From Collybiopsis luxurians FD-317 M1 (taxonomy: Eukaryota; Basidiomycota; Agaricomycetes; Agaricales; Omphalotaceae): a DNA stretch of 64,000 nt. The position numbers were made by a program, and so were the translations under genes. The stretch covers positions 361,997 to 425,996 of the forward strand of contig KN834783.1 of NCBI GenBank assembly GCA_000827265.1. Direction: 5' to 3'. The notes under the pieces are model-generated. The model was not told the DNA's origin and did not search any database. It was given only the letters and a program-made list of their open reading frames with translations. How positions within the stretch are numbered: the stretch's first letter is position 1; the number at the start of each line of letters is the position of its first letter. Positions 1-12,655 of the stretch are shown piece by piece.

Positions 1-1360
1 TTACCTGCCTGTGGTTATGAAACTGAATAAAAAGATATGAATATTCACTCACTGATTTCCATAGGAAATAAGCGTTGCAATAATTGGTTGCTATCTCTGG
101 TACTTGTATGGACAGTAGGTTCCAGTGCATAGAATTGGCGAAATCCTTCCAAGTTCTTTTAGAATTTTTAGGACAGACAATGACCAAGTCATAGTCTGAA
201 CTTTCCAGTGTCAAACATAAAAATAGTAGAATAAGCATCCCCGTCAAGCATGAACCAGTGCTCTCCAGGAGGTTTCAGGTTGTGGCATGAATGGTTGCAG
301 CTCCCAGAATTTTCTGCGGAAAGCATACCAAACCTGTTGTGAAAGGAATGAAGAGGTGCAAAAAAGCTGGTTTAATTCCAGTATGTCGCAAAGAGATAGC
401 ACATTGCTGATGTTTAAGCAGCCAAGTTTAGTCATAGCGATCAAGATTAATTAGCTTCTGCTTTTCAATTGTAAGTCCAGTCATTATTTTAAGTTTCTAC
501 TGAGATTCTATTATGTAGCGCTTGCACACACCGCCCATGTTGAAGTTGAAATCAACGAGGGAATTTTTGCAATATTTCAGAGTGAGGATGTCGCCTCTGA
601 TAAGTAAAGGAGGAGAGGTATGCGATGGTAAGAATTCATTCACAGGAAGTTCTTGTACACTCTGTATCTTGAAAGTACAAGGTATCCAAAATTCTGCGCA
701 AATATCTTCAGGCAAATATAAACAGAATATTGCATTGAGATACCATTGGGACCGGTACTGCAAAGATTTTGCCTTCGAAGGTGATAATTGCACCAATTTT
801 GATGGAGGAAATGTCGATTTAGTGGGTGAAAGGTATACTCAGAGTTGAATGCAAACACATGTACACTGCATGACGAATGGAGCAATGCCAGTCGACTTGA
901 TAGCTTTTCATGGGGTATGGTGCTATATCTTGAACAAAGGTGATTGGTTTTATGACATTATATGTCGTACAAGTACAACAGCAGAATCAGTATTCAGGGG
1001 AACCGTTGAGACACCATTGTTACTGTTCAATTTCATACATCAGACCTTCTTTACTAAGGATATAGCTCTGGAGTGAGGCAGTCAGTACCTGTATAATGTA
1101 GATGTCGCGAAGTACTCACTCTTTTTAATTGCCAACATCGCTGGTTATCGGTTCATTATTGTGTAATAGTATCTTCTTGGTAAGATAAGAATTCATGTCA
1201 CTATGTACTAATCAAGACTCCATTGTGAATATTCAAGTATACCTAATTGTTTGTATGCATTTTACAAAATGACTTTTGCCAAACGAACTCCAAGCTCATC
1301 AATTAAATACATGTTATGCATGACAGAGAATATATATACATACATATTAACAATAGATTA
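1..1360. other. No supported gene
   Basis: AT-rich stretch. The open frames on either strand are short and overlap each other, and I see no recognisable domain or intron-joined reading frame. I see no RNA gene either. Confidence 0.5.
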
Positions 1361-1362
1361 CA

Positions 1363-1439
1363 GCAGGGAGTTTAACCGAAATACCGGTGCCAAGGCCGAA
1401 ATGACATCGCTTATGAGGCAACTAACTCTCGTTTGCGGT
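1363..1439 (+). repeat. Solo terminal-repeat remnant of the 47.9 kb element
   Basis: This stretch closely matches the outer part of the right terminal inverted repeat of the element at 47921-49619. It shares the blocks GACATCGCTTA, GGCAACTAACTCTCG and the terminal TTTGCGGT. No partner repeat was seen nearby, so it looks like a solo or deleted copy. It shows that the element family is dispersed in this genome. Confidence 0.75.
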
Positions 1440-1860
1440 ACTAGTACTTGACAATGAGGGAGGGACAGCCCGAAGGATGCTTGCTGCTGCGGCAGCGGCG
1501 GAAGATTACTCAATCGAAGGACTCCGCTGCAGGCCGGATGCCACCCGCTTCTTACCCGTAGACGGATTCAGTATATCCATTGCGACAGTCAGTAATACGT
1601 ACCAAGGTCCTGTCATTTTCTGATGTGCAGCATGACGAACGAAACTTGACCCAAACGATGACGAGTCCAATATACATGTCAAGGTTATAGGCTTTGATAG
1701 TTCAGGAACTATGAACTATGAGGTATACGGTTCCTCAAAAGTACACGAAAGACTCGGAGTGCGAGCAACAATATGTACCCAAGAGATAGTATTACATATA
1801 TGACTTCATAAATCGAACAGTACACATTTCAAGAGATAACAAGCAGATCAACAAAGGGCC

Positions 1861-1970
1861 AACAACTGAAGGTCGTAGGTCCGCAACAATACGTATCAAT
1901 ATAGTCCGTAGGTGATGATGAACTTACGCCCGAGTACCTACGAACCCAGGCGGAAGGAACAAAAAAAAAA
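1861..1970 (+). repeat. Dispersed repeat, copy A (CpG-retaining)
   Basis: This matches 8664-8775 along its length, including AACAACTGA, a GTCC-TAGGTGATG block and a GAGCACCTAC/GAGTACCTAC block. Most differences are C-to-T or G-to-A at CpG sites, with CG here and TG or CA in the other copy. It lies just downstream of the decarboxylase gene on the minus strand. No coding function is visible. Confidence 0.6.
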
Positions 1971-2039
1971 CAAAGCTGCAGTCCCGGATAGACACCGGAG
2001 GTAGCCTGATAGACCCCATACAACCCACTCTCAAATGCA

Positions 2040-3390
2040 TTACTTTGGCCTAAGTTCAGCAGTAGCGAGTTTCTTGTTAATCCAACGATGCACATTGACG
2101 TTAACATCGGGCTCAAACTCGACCTTGATTTTAGGATCGAAAATTAGCGCATGGGACGACCCACCAAAGTGGAACATCCCGAGCTGGTCGCCTCGCTTCA
2201 CCTCTTTGCCTTTCGTAACTGTTACCTCGCATGTCGACACCTCTGCCATTCCTATACCAATGAATACAACAAGTCCCAGGTCTGGATTGTCGATAAAAAT
2301 CACGGCCCTGGCCGCATGCATCGAATTCCAAGCTTGGGAGCGAAGAAGGGCTCCACGAGCGTCGCCGGTATTGAAAACAGGATCATCCACTGAAGCACCC
2401 TCGTCTGGCAAAACGGCATAGAAAGCACCAGGGAGAACCTTGAAATCTCTGATTGTGCCACCAACAGGGCTGTGCCAGCGATGATAATCCTGGGGGCTGA
2501 GGTACGCTTGGTATACTGTTCCATCGACCAAGGACTTTGCTATGTCTTTGAATTCATCTCCACCAAGCATGTCATACAAGGAGTAGTTCTGACCCTTTAA
2601 CCAGAACTTATCATCCTCCTTGACACCATGCCTTATGTGGTAGGTAGTACTCTCGCAGGCATTAGCGATTGCCCACTTGTCGGAAGGATCAGGAAGTGGG
2701 CGCACGTCAGGCTTGAGAAGTTCTCTGGTAAAAAAATTGTCCCAGGAGGTATATCCTTTGTAAGGTTTACTGGGCTGAGATTTGTAGGTCTCGTCAAATT
2801 TACCAGCGTACAGCTCAAGTGCCTGGAGGGAGAGTGTACTGAACCAGCCATTCTCGTCAGTGGTGAGTGTGCCGGTGGAGGAAGAGGTTTTAAGGTATGT
2901 CCCCCAGGCATCCAAAACCCCCTTCATGGCATCATTGAAGGCTTTCCTTTGGAACAAATCATGTGCCGCAGCAGTGTTGCTGAGGAGGTCAACTATAAGG
3001 TAAATTGGAACACCAAGAGGTGCTGCAATGGTTCTCCCATCCTTGTCCGTGATTGAAAAAAATTGTGGAGGTTTGACAATGAACCCATCGATCAGCCCAA
3101 GTAAGGCATCGAAGGAAGCAATCTGAATAGAGTTTAGTGATGAGCTCTGGGCCAAGAGTTTGTTGGGTCAAACACACCTTATTTATTGGGTCGACCTGAC
3201 GAAACATCTCCTCGGATAGACGCTTCATCTCAGTATCTTTTTCGATGACATCCTTGAGATGTTGCACGGATGGTTGAAGGGCAACATTATTCTCCAGTCG
3301 TTCTTTCGCAAATTTAATCTCTTGCTCAACGAAAGCCTGATAGATTTGGGGATCGGAGGGAAGCCATCCGTTGTAGACAGTAGAGGGCAT
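2040..3390 (-). CDS. PsiD-like decarboxylase (phosphatidylserine decarboxylase superfamily), copy 1
   Basis: Two exons, 3390-3178 and 3122-2040, separated by a 55-nt phase-0 intron, encode about 431 aa. The start at 3390 gives the N-terminus MPSTVYNGWLPSD, which matches copy 2. The protein carries GYTSWDNFFTR, an HRWHSPV histidine motif near residues 285-291, and FGGSSHALIF near 390-400. Enzymes of this fold are cleaved by themselves at a Gly-Ser bond to make a pyruvoyl prosthetic group. The length and motifs resemble the fungal soluble L-tryptophan/aromatic amino acid decarboxylases (PsiD type, about 440 aa) rather than the membrane phosphatidylserine decarboxylases. I see no signal peptide or membrane segment. 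The substrate cannot be read from sequence; aromatic amino acid to aryl-ethylamine is the best guess. A related gene lies on the opposite strand at 24371-25763. No P450, kinase or methyltransferase of a tryptamine pathway is visible. Confidence 0.88.
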
Positions 3391-6300
3391 TATCTAGGAA
3401 GAAATTATCAGTCCAAGAGTAGATCTAAAAGCGAGAAACTCCTCGTACCGGTTTCTGCTGTGTGGGTGGGGAATGAAGATGGAGGAGAGATTGAGGGCCC
3501 TTTTATACAACAATCAGTAGCTTCAGAGGGAACCATGGAATGGCGAGTCTAACGACTCCGAGTTGTGCTATTCAATGGCAATAAACTAAAGATGCATTTG
3601 AAAGAAAGCTGGAAGGTTGAAATCTGGATCTGGGTGAATTTCGAAGCGGCGATGAAAGGGACCCGAAATTGTGTAGTAGGAATCCAAGGTCACCACCAGA
3701 CCAAGTTGATTGATGACTCTACAACTTCCTGATAAGGCTTACCCGGAAAGGGCAGACAAATTCAATTTACGGTAAATATCCTATCCTATCCTATCCAACT
3801 GGGTGAATTAAGCATAACACATACATTTTCCAAGTCACAGCTGATCAGGTTCCAATTGAATGGATGGATCTCTTTGCAGGGCCGAAGTGGCAGAAAAAAA
3901 TGCTCTCTCAGGCAAAGGTAAGTACATTTGTTCCACGATGATACTTGTATGCCATGAGTTTATGGACGGGCAAATATTCCCATAACTTACGAATATTAAT
4001 TTCACTTCCGGGGCAATGCTACTGGCATATTCAGTTACATAAGTGCTTCAGAGGAAGATGTACGTCGTGTCTGAATGGCATATGGGCATTGCCCGATGCC
4101 AAATATTCCTTACAAGTATGCCACATAATACAAGTGATCTCTATACTTTGGTAAGACAGGTATTCAAGGACAGTAGGCCGGGCAGAAATTCAGGTAGTCC
4201 TCCCGTCCTTGAATTGACTTTTCATGTATCTCTGTAATCATTCTGGAGATCTTATCAGTGAGCAAAAACCAGAATTATACAGGATTAGTGATCAGGTCGA
4301 AGGCAATGTTGCCAACTATAGCATTAGGCGAGTTAGAGTTAGCCTGGTGTTTGCCGTCCCTTGATTGCCAAGTTAGTCACTCCATAATCGTTGACAACCT
4401 TGAAAGTGCTTTTTTGGCATTTTCTCCTTGTCCGAGGCCATCCCTATGACTTGAAACTAACTGCATTCGGCCAAGTGCATTGTCTTTTGGCCTGGATGAA
4501 TCTTCTACAAAAATCCCTTGCCATCAAAAGCAAATACTTTCCGATATTCAAAGTCATTTGTAATGAAAATCTTCATATCGTGAATTTACTCAATGTCCGA
4601 CGGTTGGTTCAAATTTGTTGTATTCAAAGGACTCGGCCTTAGTCTTCCATACCACCATTCTACACTATGCCAACCTTTGTGGCAAAGCATAAAATAGATA
4701 TTTTTCCAAACTTTAAAGGATTGGGAATTGGTTTGAACCGATGTCAATGTGGAGAGTGTAAATAATCAATTATGATTTCTATGTAGGTGGAAGTTACCAA
4801 AAAGAAGAATGTTATGAGTAACAGAAACCTGCATTGACAGAAGTGCTGGTATGACTTGGGGGAGGAGCGAAGGCCATTTAGCACCCTCATACTGATGTTC
4901 AAGTTCCCAATCCAGGACACCGGAAAGAGTGAAAATTCTGCTCAGGGCATATGAGACCTGAATAACGAAAAGGTGGCTGACATTTCGGGGAATGACTAAG
5001 ATGATTATCATATCTGCCAGTAATTCTATGCATTCTGGAGTTAATCTGCAGATTTTGGCCATTCACTGAAATGCAACTTGAAACTTCCGGCCTCGTTCCG
5101 TGGGTTTCCACCAATTTGGCGTACAATTAAAATTAGACAAGAGGAGTTATGATATGACTAACAAAAATTAACTTGCGGCTGGGCCTTGTATCTTCAGCAT
5201 GTATTTAGTGTGCCAGAGTATCCTCACGTTGAGCGTAAGAGTCACAGTAACTCAGAGCCAGTAGAAGAGTCAAGTTCTACCTAACCCTAAATGGCATGGC
5301 GCTCATGACTGAAAATCAGACAATTGCATTATTGCCCGTGCTATCGTACTAGTCAACCACTGGCCACAGGCACCAGTCTTTCATATGGTACTAATAACCG
5401 TATAAATGAAAATTTGCCATCAACTACATTGGTAAGCAATCGTAGACATCCATGGAAATAGAGTCCAACTATTTTTAGTGCTGCTTAGCATGAGATCATG
5501 CCTTAGACTGTGGGAGTCGACAGAGCTCCATACTCGGCAAGGAGCAAAGAAGCAGATTGCGCAACGAGGTTAACAGGATCTCCTTCGGGGCCGGAGCATT
5601 GTATACGTCACAGGAGGCCGCCCTCCCTATCTGTACTATGTCGTTCATGCATCGAGTGAGTACTTTCAATGACCTGACACTTGAGAGTCATATTGAGCTT
5701 GCCACCAATACTTTAAGCCGTCAAACACTCATGAATCTATCTAAATTAGAGCTAAGAAACCAATATAAGCGAAAAAATTATAGTAGAAATAATGCATCCA
5801 AATGACTGATCGGAGGGGTCAAAGCGCTACTGGGGAAAACTCACACCTAGTAAGGTAAGCATAAGTAGAATCAGAAATTCAAGATTTTCCGAGGTTCCTT
5901 TGAATCAGCTCCGCGGAAATATGCATGCAATTAAGTTCAGATGTCTCTTATTGGATTTAATGTTTCATGAAATGCCCACAGTCATCTTGACGTCAAGATC
6001 GATTTCTCTGAGCGCAAGGTTATATATAACCTTTTCGTTTCTGAAAGCGCGGACTAGCGCATATTGAAGGATGCAGACTGATGGGACCAATGTGGGTGAT
6101 CAGCGGTGATCAAGTCCCTGTCATTCTGCTTCCTCAGTACCTGACTAACTTCTCCAAACTTTGTCCGAAGGCGGGGAGCTATTTGCGACCTCTACGGAAA
6201 ATTCAAACATGCGATTGGAATGGAGAAGCGGACATTTGCACCGGGGTTTTCGGATTCTTCAGTTCCAGATGCCTAATATCATTCTTCGTTTTAAATATAT

Positions 6301-7800
6301 TCCATTAAACACAACAAATACTGAATGAAGAGGTTAATCGGAAGTTTTAGCTGAATGCTTGAAGGACGTGAAAATCGCTGAGTGACAGCCTAGAAGATAA
6401 GTGACCGCCACACAAAGCCTGGATGTGGCAACTGAACGAGAGCACAGCTTGAGCATCTTCGGAATTAAATACAGACAAGTTATGCAGTGTCCATTTGTGG
6501 CAGTCTTCCATTCTTTCCATTGTTCAGTTCAATGACACATGAATACCCCCATAATAGCATTGCTTTCTTCCTTATAGCGGCGATGCCACTATCCCTCGAG
6601 CTATCGCCAAGTAGATGACAAATGGAGGATATCACAGGCATTTCTGACATCTCTACACAGGGGAGGTGGGCCAATAAACGTGACAAGAGAAACGGCATAT
6701 GAATGTGAGAATGTGTGCTAAACTCGCTTTCAATTGCCGACGGATATATGCCAAGTGAATTCATTATATTAATTGCGCATCCTCCTAAAAAACTTATTCC
6801 CCAAAGTTGAAGAATATTTACAATATTAATAATCGCCATAAATTCAGTTGTGCTTGCCAGATCACTTGTACTATTTCTACCCTTCCTAGGACAAAAAATG
6901 CGCCCTTTATCAGTGCCGAAGTAATTTGCGAAAATAGGAGTCAAACTTGTTTAATGACTGCGAATTTCAAAGCTTATTGCAGCCCAGGATAAACGTTGAG
7001 CTCACAGCATTTTGCGAGCATTAATATTCCTAAAAATCTCGAGATTTGGAATCACTGTACATTGGTTGATTTTAGTCAATTTACTATTATTAACGTCAAA
7101 ATAATCCGGTCAAGTGCAACTTAAAAGTTCAGCTGCTTGTAATTCTGAAGACACCAGCTCCTCTTAATCAAAATTGCATCGCCTTTCGCTTTCTGTAGGC
7201 TTTGGCAGAATACCTGGCGAAATTGAAAAGCAAGTTTTAAAAGTTCCGAGCCTGAAAATTCGAAGATTATTTATAAGGACGTCCGGACATCCTGCATCCG
7301 GACATCCGAGGTGTCGCTATGTCGGGACTCACGACATGCCGAGGTCGGGGCATTACATGGCCGGATAGCTAATACTATACCATAACTCGCGAAGGAAATA
7401 CCATCGGCGGATGGCTATCAATCGAACCTTTTTCCGCACGGATGACACCCTGGTAATTCCCTTCTTCGACGCCCTTCTTCTTCAATGCCAAATGGACCTT
7501 GGCCTGGTTCAAAATTACTGATCAGGCATATTCAAACTCTAGAATACTTACTTGATCGAGATCGTGTCCCAGTAGTATTTGCGTCACTAATACTAGGGAC
7601 GCGATCAAGTGACTGCGTAGACCGAATTCCGGGTCGGCGTCTAAACCCACACGGTTGTGTTTCCGGCTGTGTTTCCGGCTGATGTACGACCACTTCTTCG
7701 AAATGTTGATGAAGTATAGACATACAGTTCTTAAGCTAGACAGAATTCTACAGTGCATACAACATTCAGCAGAGCAAAGCGGAAACTCAACAAGTACTAT
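3391..7800. other. Intergenic, no supported gene
   Basis: About 4.4 kb upstream of the first decarboxylase. It contains a short CCTAT-type microsatellite near 3780-3798 and a small tandem duplication (TGTTTCCGGC) near 7660-7681. The open frames present (for example on the minus strand at 6480-6944) show no recognisable domain, no coherent intron-joined extension and no strong coding bias. Confidence 0.5.
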
Positions 7801-8308
7801 TCATGCCCGGGTTCTCTTTTTGCTCAAGCCCTTCCTCGATTTCTTGTCCTTTGGTCCCATCGTGTTCTTTGCATTTGAGACCTCCTGATCCTTCAGATTG
7901 TTCATCTCTAGCCCGATATCCCCCGCACCCTGCCGCTTCAGACCAATCTCCCGCAACTTTTCCTGCAGCTCCGTTCCAAGAGTAAGTTGTTCACCGGGAT
8001 CCCTATAATCTCCGGGACTGCATATCCAAAGACATTGGAATTCATTGTATGTGAGAGTCTTCATTCCGAGGAAATGTTTGGCCGTCAACTTGGCAATTTC
8101 AGCCGCTTCTTGGTAATGAGGTTTTGTGGTAATATCTCGGTAGGATTGGCGGGTTCCTGCAACAATATACCGCTTTGGGAACAGTACCATAACGCATAAC
8201 GCCGCTATAGCTCGTTTGTAGAATGCTAGTATACAAAAGGTTAGTAAAGCAGCGGTATTGGAAGGAAAACTTACTTCGAAATATTTGACCGGGAAAAGCA
8301 AGCATCAT
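7801..8308 (-). pseudogene. Fragment of an unrecognised gene, cut off by the adjacent element
   Basis: A minus-strand frame of about 160 codons ends in a basic tail (KDKKSRKGLSKKRTRA). Upstream, a plausible intron runs from GTAAGTTTTCC to a TACTAG acceptor and joins LAFPGQIFR to TFYKRAIAALCVM. The middle (RQSYRDITTKPHYQEAAEIAKL) looks like a real helical protein, but I do not recognise the family. The 5' end should lie to the right, where the sequence changes abruptly into CpG-free mobile-element DNA at about 8310. The gene therefore appears truncated. The alternative is a short complete gene starting near 8308. Confidence 0.35.
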
Positions 8309-8663
8309 TCTAACCAGAGTCTCATTGACACTATTGTGGACCTGATTGGTGACATACTTTCCATGTGCATTTTGAATCTTTCATTCAATGGGCACCCAGC
8401 TCAGGCATATACCACAATTGAATTTTTGGTTGGCAGGAACATCAGGAATGGACAGTGGGAGTGAACTGTTACTAGCCATGGTATGTTCAGTGCAGTTGCA
8501 GCCAATATTCAGAGGGTATTAATTCATGTGTAGTTTTTTTAACAGCACCAGGGCCCATAACCTGTTAAACTAGTATGTACAATAACTAAACAGATACATC
8601 AGCAAATAGTTAAACAGGTACAGAATATATCAGCTTACCCTCAGAAGCACATGAAGAGTGTGA

Positions 8664-8775
8664 ACAACTGAGGGCATAATCTAACAACAGTACATATAAA
8701 TAATGTCCATAGGTGATGTAGAACCTTCACCTGAGCACCTACAAGCCTGAGCAGAAGCAACAGAAAAATAAAAAG
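8664..8775 (+). repeat. Dispersed repeat, copy B (CpG-depleted)
   Basis: Counterpart of 1861-1970. Here nearly every CpG of copy A reads TG or CA. It lies inside the CpG-poor element, so the repeat may be part of that element family or may have been captured by it. Confidence 0.6.
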
Positions 8776-9479
8776 GAAAGAAAAAATAGATAATATTGAC
8801 TGTGATCATGGTTGGACACAGCAACAGTATATCAAGTATCTGGGTGGGGCTTGTATACTCAACAGTGCTAATGCTCTTGCTTAAGCCTGTCAAAGATGCC
8901 ACAATGCTAACCTGGCTCAGTTGTGCTGCAGTGGTCAAGGCAGTGCCTACAGTAACAAGGCTTGTGAATTAGCACACAAAATGACTGCTGCTGGTTGCTC
9001 ACAAGAGAAAGTGGGGAAGTTCATCTGGCTAGTGGGACAGACCTTTGGAATTGAAATCAAGGGAATGAGCTGTTGCACTGTGGCTTGAGTTGTTCTTGAA
9101 GGTGGAGTAGCTTTGAAAATCCAGGTAGCAAATGAAATAAAGAGTACTGAAGGTGAGTACATAGACTGGGTTAATGAAATTCAATATCTTACCAACATTC
9201 AGGGTTTACAATCAGCCAGGATAGTGTGTCACATCAAAAACAAAATTATGAGTCTCACCATGTCACCCCAAAGGTGCCTGACTACAACAAAATTCAGCAT
9301 CTTAATGAGGCTAATAATGGAAGCAAAACCATACTTGTTTCTTGCCCATGGTTTGTGTCACTTTAAGCTACCCTAGATCATAGTAGTCAGGGCTCCATCA
9401 AATCATGAAAAAATATCAATAATGAGCTTGCCAAGTTGTTCAACTGCTCTCCATTTGCAAACTGGCTCAAGCAGAAATT

Positions 9480-10747
9480 TCAGTCTGCAATTTTCTGGAA
9501 GCATTGAAGGGGATGAGTGGTGACCATGCAAATAATGAGAAAGCGACTGCTGAGGAAATCTGGAAACTCAAGAAAGAGTTGTCAATCCAAGAACTTGGTG
9601 AAAAAAAATGGGGGAGAAGTCAGCAGCTGAGGTGACATTCTACTTTGCTGTGTGGAACAAAAAGAAGCTTGAAGAAGTCAGAGGAATTGAAACATGGAAC
9701 CAGCTGTCACCCAAAAACAGGCTGAGAAGGACTCCAGTCTGATGTGCCATATTATCACCAAGCTTGGACAAGAAGAGTATGACTCACTTGGCAATAGTGA
9801 ACAGCATGAAATTGACCTGTTCATATGGTCTGGGTGCTGTATGCACAAAGACCTGAACCATTTCAAGGGGGGTAATGTTGAGATGTGTGCAGAGTGAGAA
9901 AAGCTTGATGCAGAGGGTCCCATTCTCTTAGCCAATAAAATGAATGCAGCTATTCTCCAAAAGGTCCTCAATCCTGCAATGAATTTTGACAAGCTATCTG
10001 AGGATTAGCAGTGGGCATATGTGGAATCATCTAGAGGTGGTGTAAAGACAATGGATCTGATGGGGGCACTGTTGAACAACAAAGATGACAAGAAAGGACA
10101 AGGAGACATACATGTTGATTACTTCAAGCAGCATCTTGGAAAGGATCACCCTCACTTTTCTCCAATGAGTAATATGCATTTTTGGAAGTCATGGTTTAGC
10201 TGCTGCCAAAATCATTAAGCACCTCAAGCTCTATAGAAAATTCATTGACAAAGATATACCTTACAGCAAAAAGCATCTGATCTGAACCAATATTGAGGCT
10301 AATGTTGCCCATGCTCTTGATAATCCTGCCATAAGTACTGAATTGTGTGCCACGGTACTCTACATGAATGCAATTTTGCATCTGTACCTTCATGTTGTTT
10401 GCAGTGGAAATGTTAATGCATTGGATCTCAGCCCTTTGAATGCAGAAGTTAAATCTCATGTCAACAAAATCCTCAAGGACCCAGACATACTCTTTGGCAA
10501 AACAGCTTCATATGCAACAGGAAGTCTCAATGGCAAGGAGTGGGAAGACCCTGAGGCAGTCAGAGCTGTACATGAGCCAGCTGCAACATTGCCTTGTCTC
10601 AAAAACATTACCCTGGCATTTTTCAGAGGGTCTCTAGCAACTTGGGAACACTTCTCATCTGAGTTTGCACCAGGTGGTTTGATGGATGAAGCAACACCAG
10701 AAGAGAAGTGGAAGGCATGGAGGTCAGCAATGAATTTCATTTATTAG
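9480..10747 (+). pseudogene. Relic of a basidiomycete transposon-associated protein
   Basis: Collinear frame pieces read LGQEEYDSLGNSEQHEIDLF, then IWSGCCMHKDLNHFKGGN, SSRGGVKTMDLMGALLNNKD, and finally LKNITLAFFRGSLATWEHFS with SEFAPGGLMDEATPEEKWKA. I recognise this order from repeat-associated hypothetical proteins common in Agaricomycetes; the biochemical role is unknown to me. In-frame stops occur at about 9895 and 10006, and there are frame changes before 10343, so it cannot make the full protein. The reading direction and spacing suggest it was the gene upstream of the helicase relic in the same element. Confidence 0.6.
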
Positions 10748-10989
10748 TCCAGAATAAAATGGAGGATCATCCTTATGGGCATTTTGACCACTCTCATAAA
10801 GTTTCCATGGTCCCCATTATACACACTTTTTTTCCCCATATATAGACCTGTCACTTGGCTTGTGATTTCTGTTACCTGTGTGACCTTCTGTACTTCCATG
10901 TCACTACCCACTCTGTGCTTCCATCTCTCCCACCCAGCAATCTCATCTCCTCTGTTCTCACTCTTTCTCTAATGACACTCATTCCCATA

Positions 10990-12034
10990 TTTTTCTGATT
11001 TTTACCTTGCTACAGTCAACCTTCTGCCTGAACTACATTGCAGGTAATTATGCTGCAATTGGGAAAGCACTGTGGCATCAAATAACCACTGTTGTTATTC
11101 TAAGACAGAACATGAGAAACTGTGGGGAGAACAATGACAATATAAAGTTTCAGCACACACTTGAAAACATGCAGCACAAAGCATGTACTCCCAAAGATAT
11201 CACATTCTTGAGATCATTGGTGTTGTTGACTAAGCCACATTTTCACTACATTGGGTCTGCTTCTTGGTGTAATGCACCAATCATTGTTCCTGAAAACAGG
11301 CAGAAGGATGAAAGATTCAATCTCTACTCCTTCAGAAGATGGCCAAGAGAAATCTAGTGCCAGATGCAAACTTAAGTCAAGAGTCAATACAATGTCTGCT
11401 GACCTTCAACACTTAATGTGGCACTTGCCAGCTTCATCTCATGAAAATCATGCAGCTCCAGTGCTATCTCTATGCCTTGGACTTCCTGTAATTATAAGGT
11501 ACAATGTAGCAACTGAGCTTAACATCACTAAAGGTCAGTGTGCAATGGTTTATTTGTGGCATCCATCCAAAGGCAACCATGGTAAATTGATATTAATGTA
11601 CTCTTTGTGTTGCTTGATAACCCTCCAAGTCCTGTAAAATTAGATGGGTTGCCAACTAACATTGTAGCACTTTTGCCTAGAAAGAATGCAGGTTATGTTG
11701 TGCTTCCTGATGACAAAAAGATATTGTGTCGAGGATGCAGGTTGATGTCTTACCTGGCTTTGCTATGGCTGCATATGCAGCTCAAGGGCATATGATGGAT
11801 GAAGTGACAGTGGTGTTGAATTCACTGTGCAACCATCATGCTTACTACACTGCTCTTTCCAGAGGAAGAAGTGTAGCCAACACCACTATTCTTCAAGGAT
11901 TTGACCCAAAAGTCATCACAGGTGGTGCATCTGGATCTCTAAGGAAAGAGTTCAGAGAACTTCAGCTACTCAATGATATTACCTGCCTGAGATATGAAGG
12001 TGAGCTTGACTCTTCTGTGCAAGGATCAACCTGA
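10990..12034 (+). pseudogene. PIF1-like helicase relic (C-terminal part)
   Basis: Pieces in several frames include LPVIIRYNVATELNITKGQ followed later by LPGFAMAAYAAQGHMMDEV and HHAYYTALSRGRS. These match the C-terminal half of PIF1-type superfamily 1 DNA helicases: the beta-barrel 'RxN..TELcItKGq' region and the motif V/VI region with a conserved AQG and ALSR. The Walker A motif was not found, and at least two frame changes separate the pieces, so this is a dead copy. In fungi such helicases are often carried by mobile elements, which fits the CpG-poor surroundings. Confidence 0.65.
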
Positions 12035-12145
12035 ACATTACTCACTGAGTCAGTTTGTCTTTTAAAAGGAAATGAATATGTACCCACCAATGCACACTGT
12101 GCCATCAAATGGAGTGACAAGGATCCTTATACACAGGATCAACAA

Positions 12146-12655
12146 TTGGACATCCCATGGGAGATCATTAACAAGGCAAGAATAAGAAAAGCTGATGATT
12201 CCACATCTCCATCTACAGATGTTAAGGCCCTCATAACATCGAATGACATCTCACTATCACCCCAACAATCTACTGCTCAACAAAGAAAACAACAAGAATC
12301 CTCCCCTGTTGTGAATGTGAAAAAGCCAAAGATATGCTCCAACAAGCTGCCTATGCCCCCCAGTTTGCAGCTCAAGCAGGACTGGCCCATTTCACTGCAG
12401 TCCCTAGCATATAACAAGGTTGGCAAGAACAATGGAACCAACCCCTTGCCTACACCTCCAAACACCCAAGAACCTGCAAAGATTAACTCCACCTCGGTGC
12501 AGTCACACCAAGATATGATCAATGGAACCTCCTTTGGAGGCTTGCCTGCACCTCCAAACACCCAACCCGCAAAGACTCACTCCACCTCAATGCAGTCAAA
12601 CCAAGATAGAATTACTTTCAGTCTCAAATGGAGGCATCTTCATCGTGCTCTTTAG
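12146..12655 (+). CDS. Pro/Ser/Gln-rich open frame running from the element into a membrane-protein exon
   Basis: An open frame of 169 codons with low-complexity Pro, Ser, Thr, Asn and Gln. A roughly 110-bp internal duplication is visible: the blocks PTPPNTQEPAKINSTSVQSH and PAPPNTQPAKTHSTSMQSN repeat. The last codons lie in exon sequence of the membrane-protein family, read in a different frame. It may be the disordered tail of the element's helicase gene, or a chance frame. I would not treat it as an active gene without transcript evidence. Confidence 0.3.
   Translation: MDIPWEIINKARIRKADDSTSPSTDVKALITSNDISLSPQQSTAQQRKQQESSPVVNVKKPKICSNKLPMPPSLQLKQDWPISLQSLAYNKVGKNNGTNPLPTPPNTQEPAKINSTSVQSHQDMINGTSFGGLPAPPNTQPAKTHSTSMQSNQDRITFSLKWRHLHRAL

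Larger units (their letters stand above)
8310..12625 (+). mobile_element. Degenerate CpG-depleted mobile element
   Basis: About 4.3 kb with almost no CG dinucleotides; I see only one between 8461 and 10340. Both neighbours are CpG-rich. It carries relics of two long reading frames typical of basidiomycete transposons: a protein ending in a SSEFAPGGLMDEATPEEKWKAW motif and a PIF1-like helicase. Both are broken by stops and frameshifts. The right edge runs directly into an exon of a membrane-protein gene at about 12626. I could not find convincing terminal repeats or a target duplication, so the class is uncertain; a Helitron-like or other helicase-bearing element is possible. Confidence 0.7.

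Noticed and set aside
6480..6944. Minus-strand frame of 154 codons
   Set aside because: No domain, no coding-like composition, and no intron-joined continuation.
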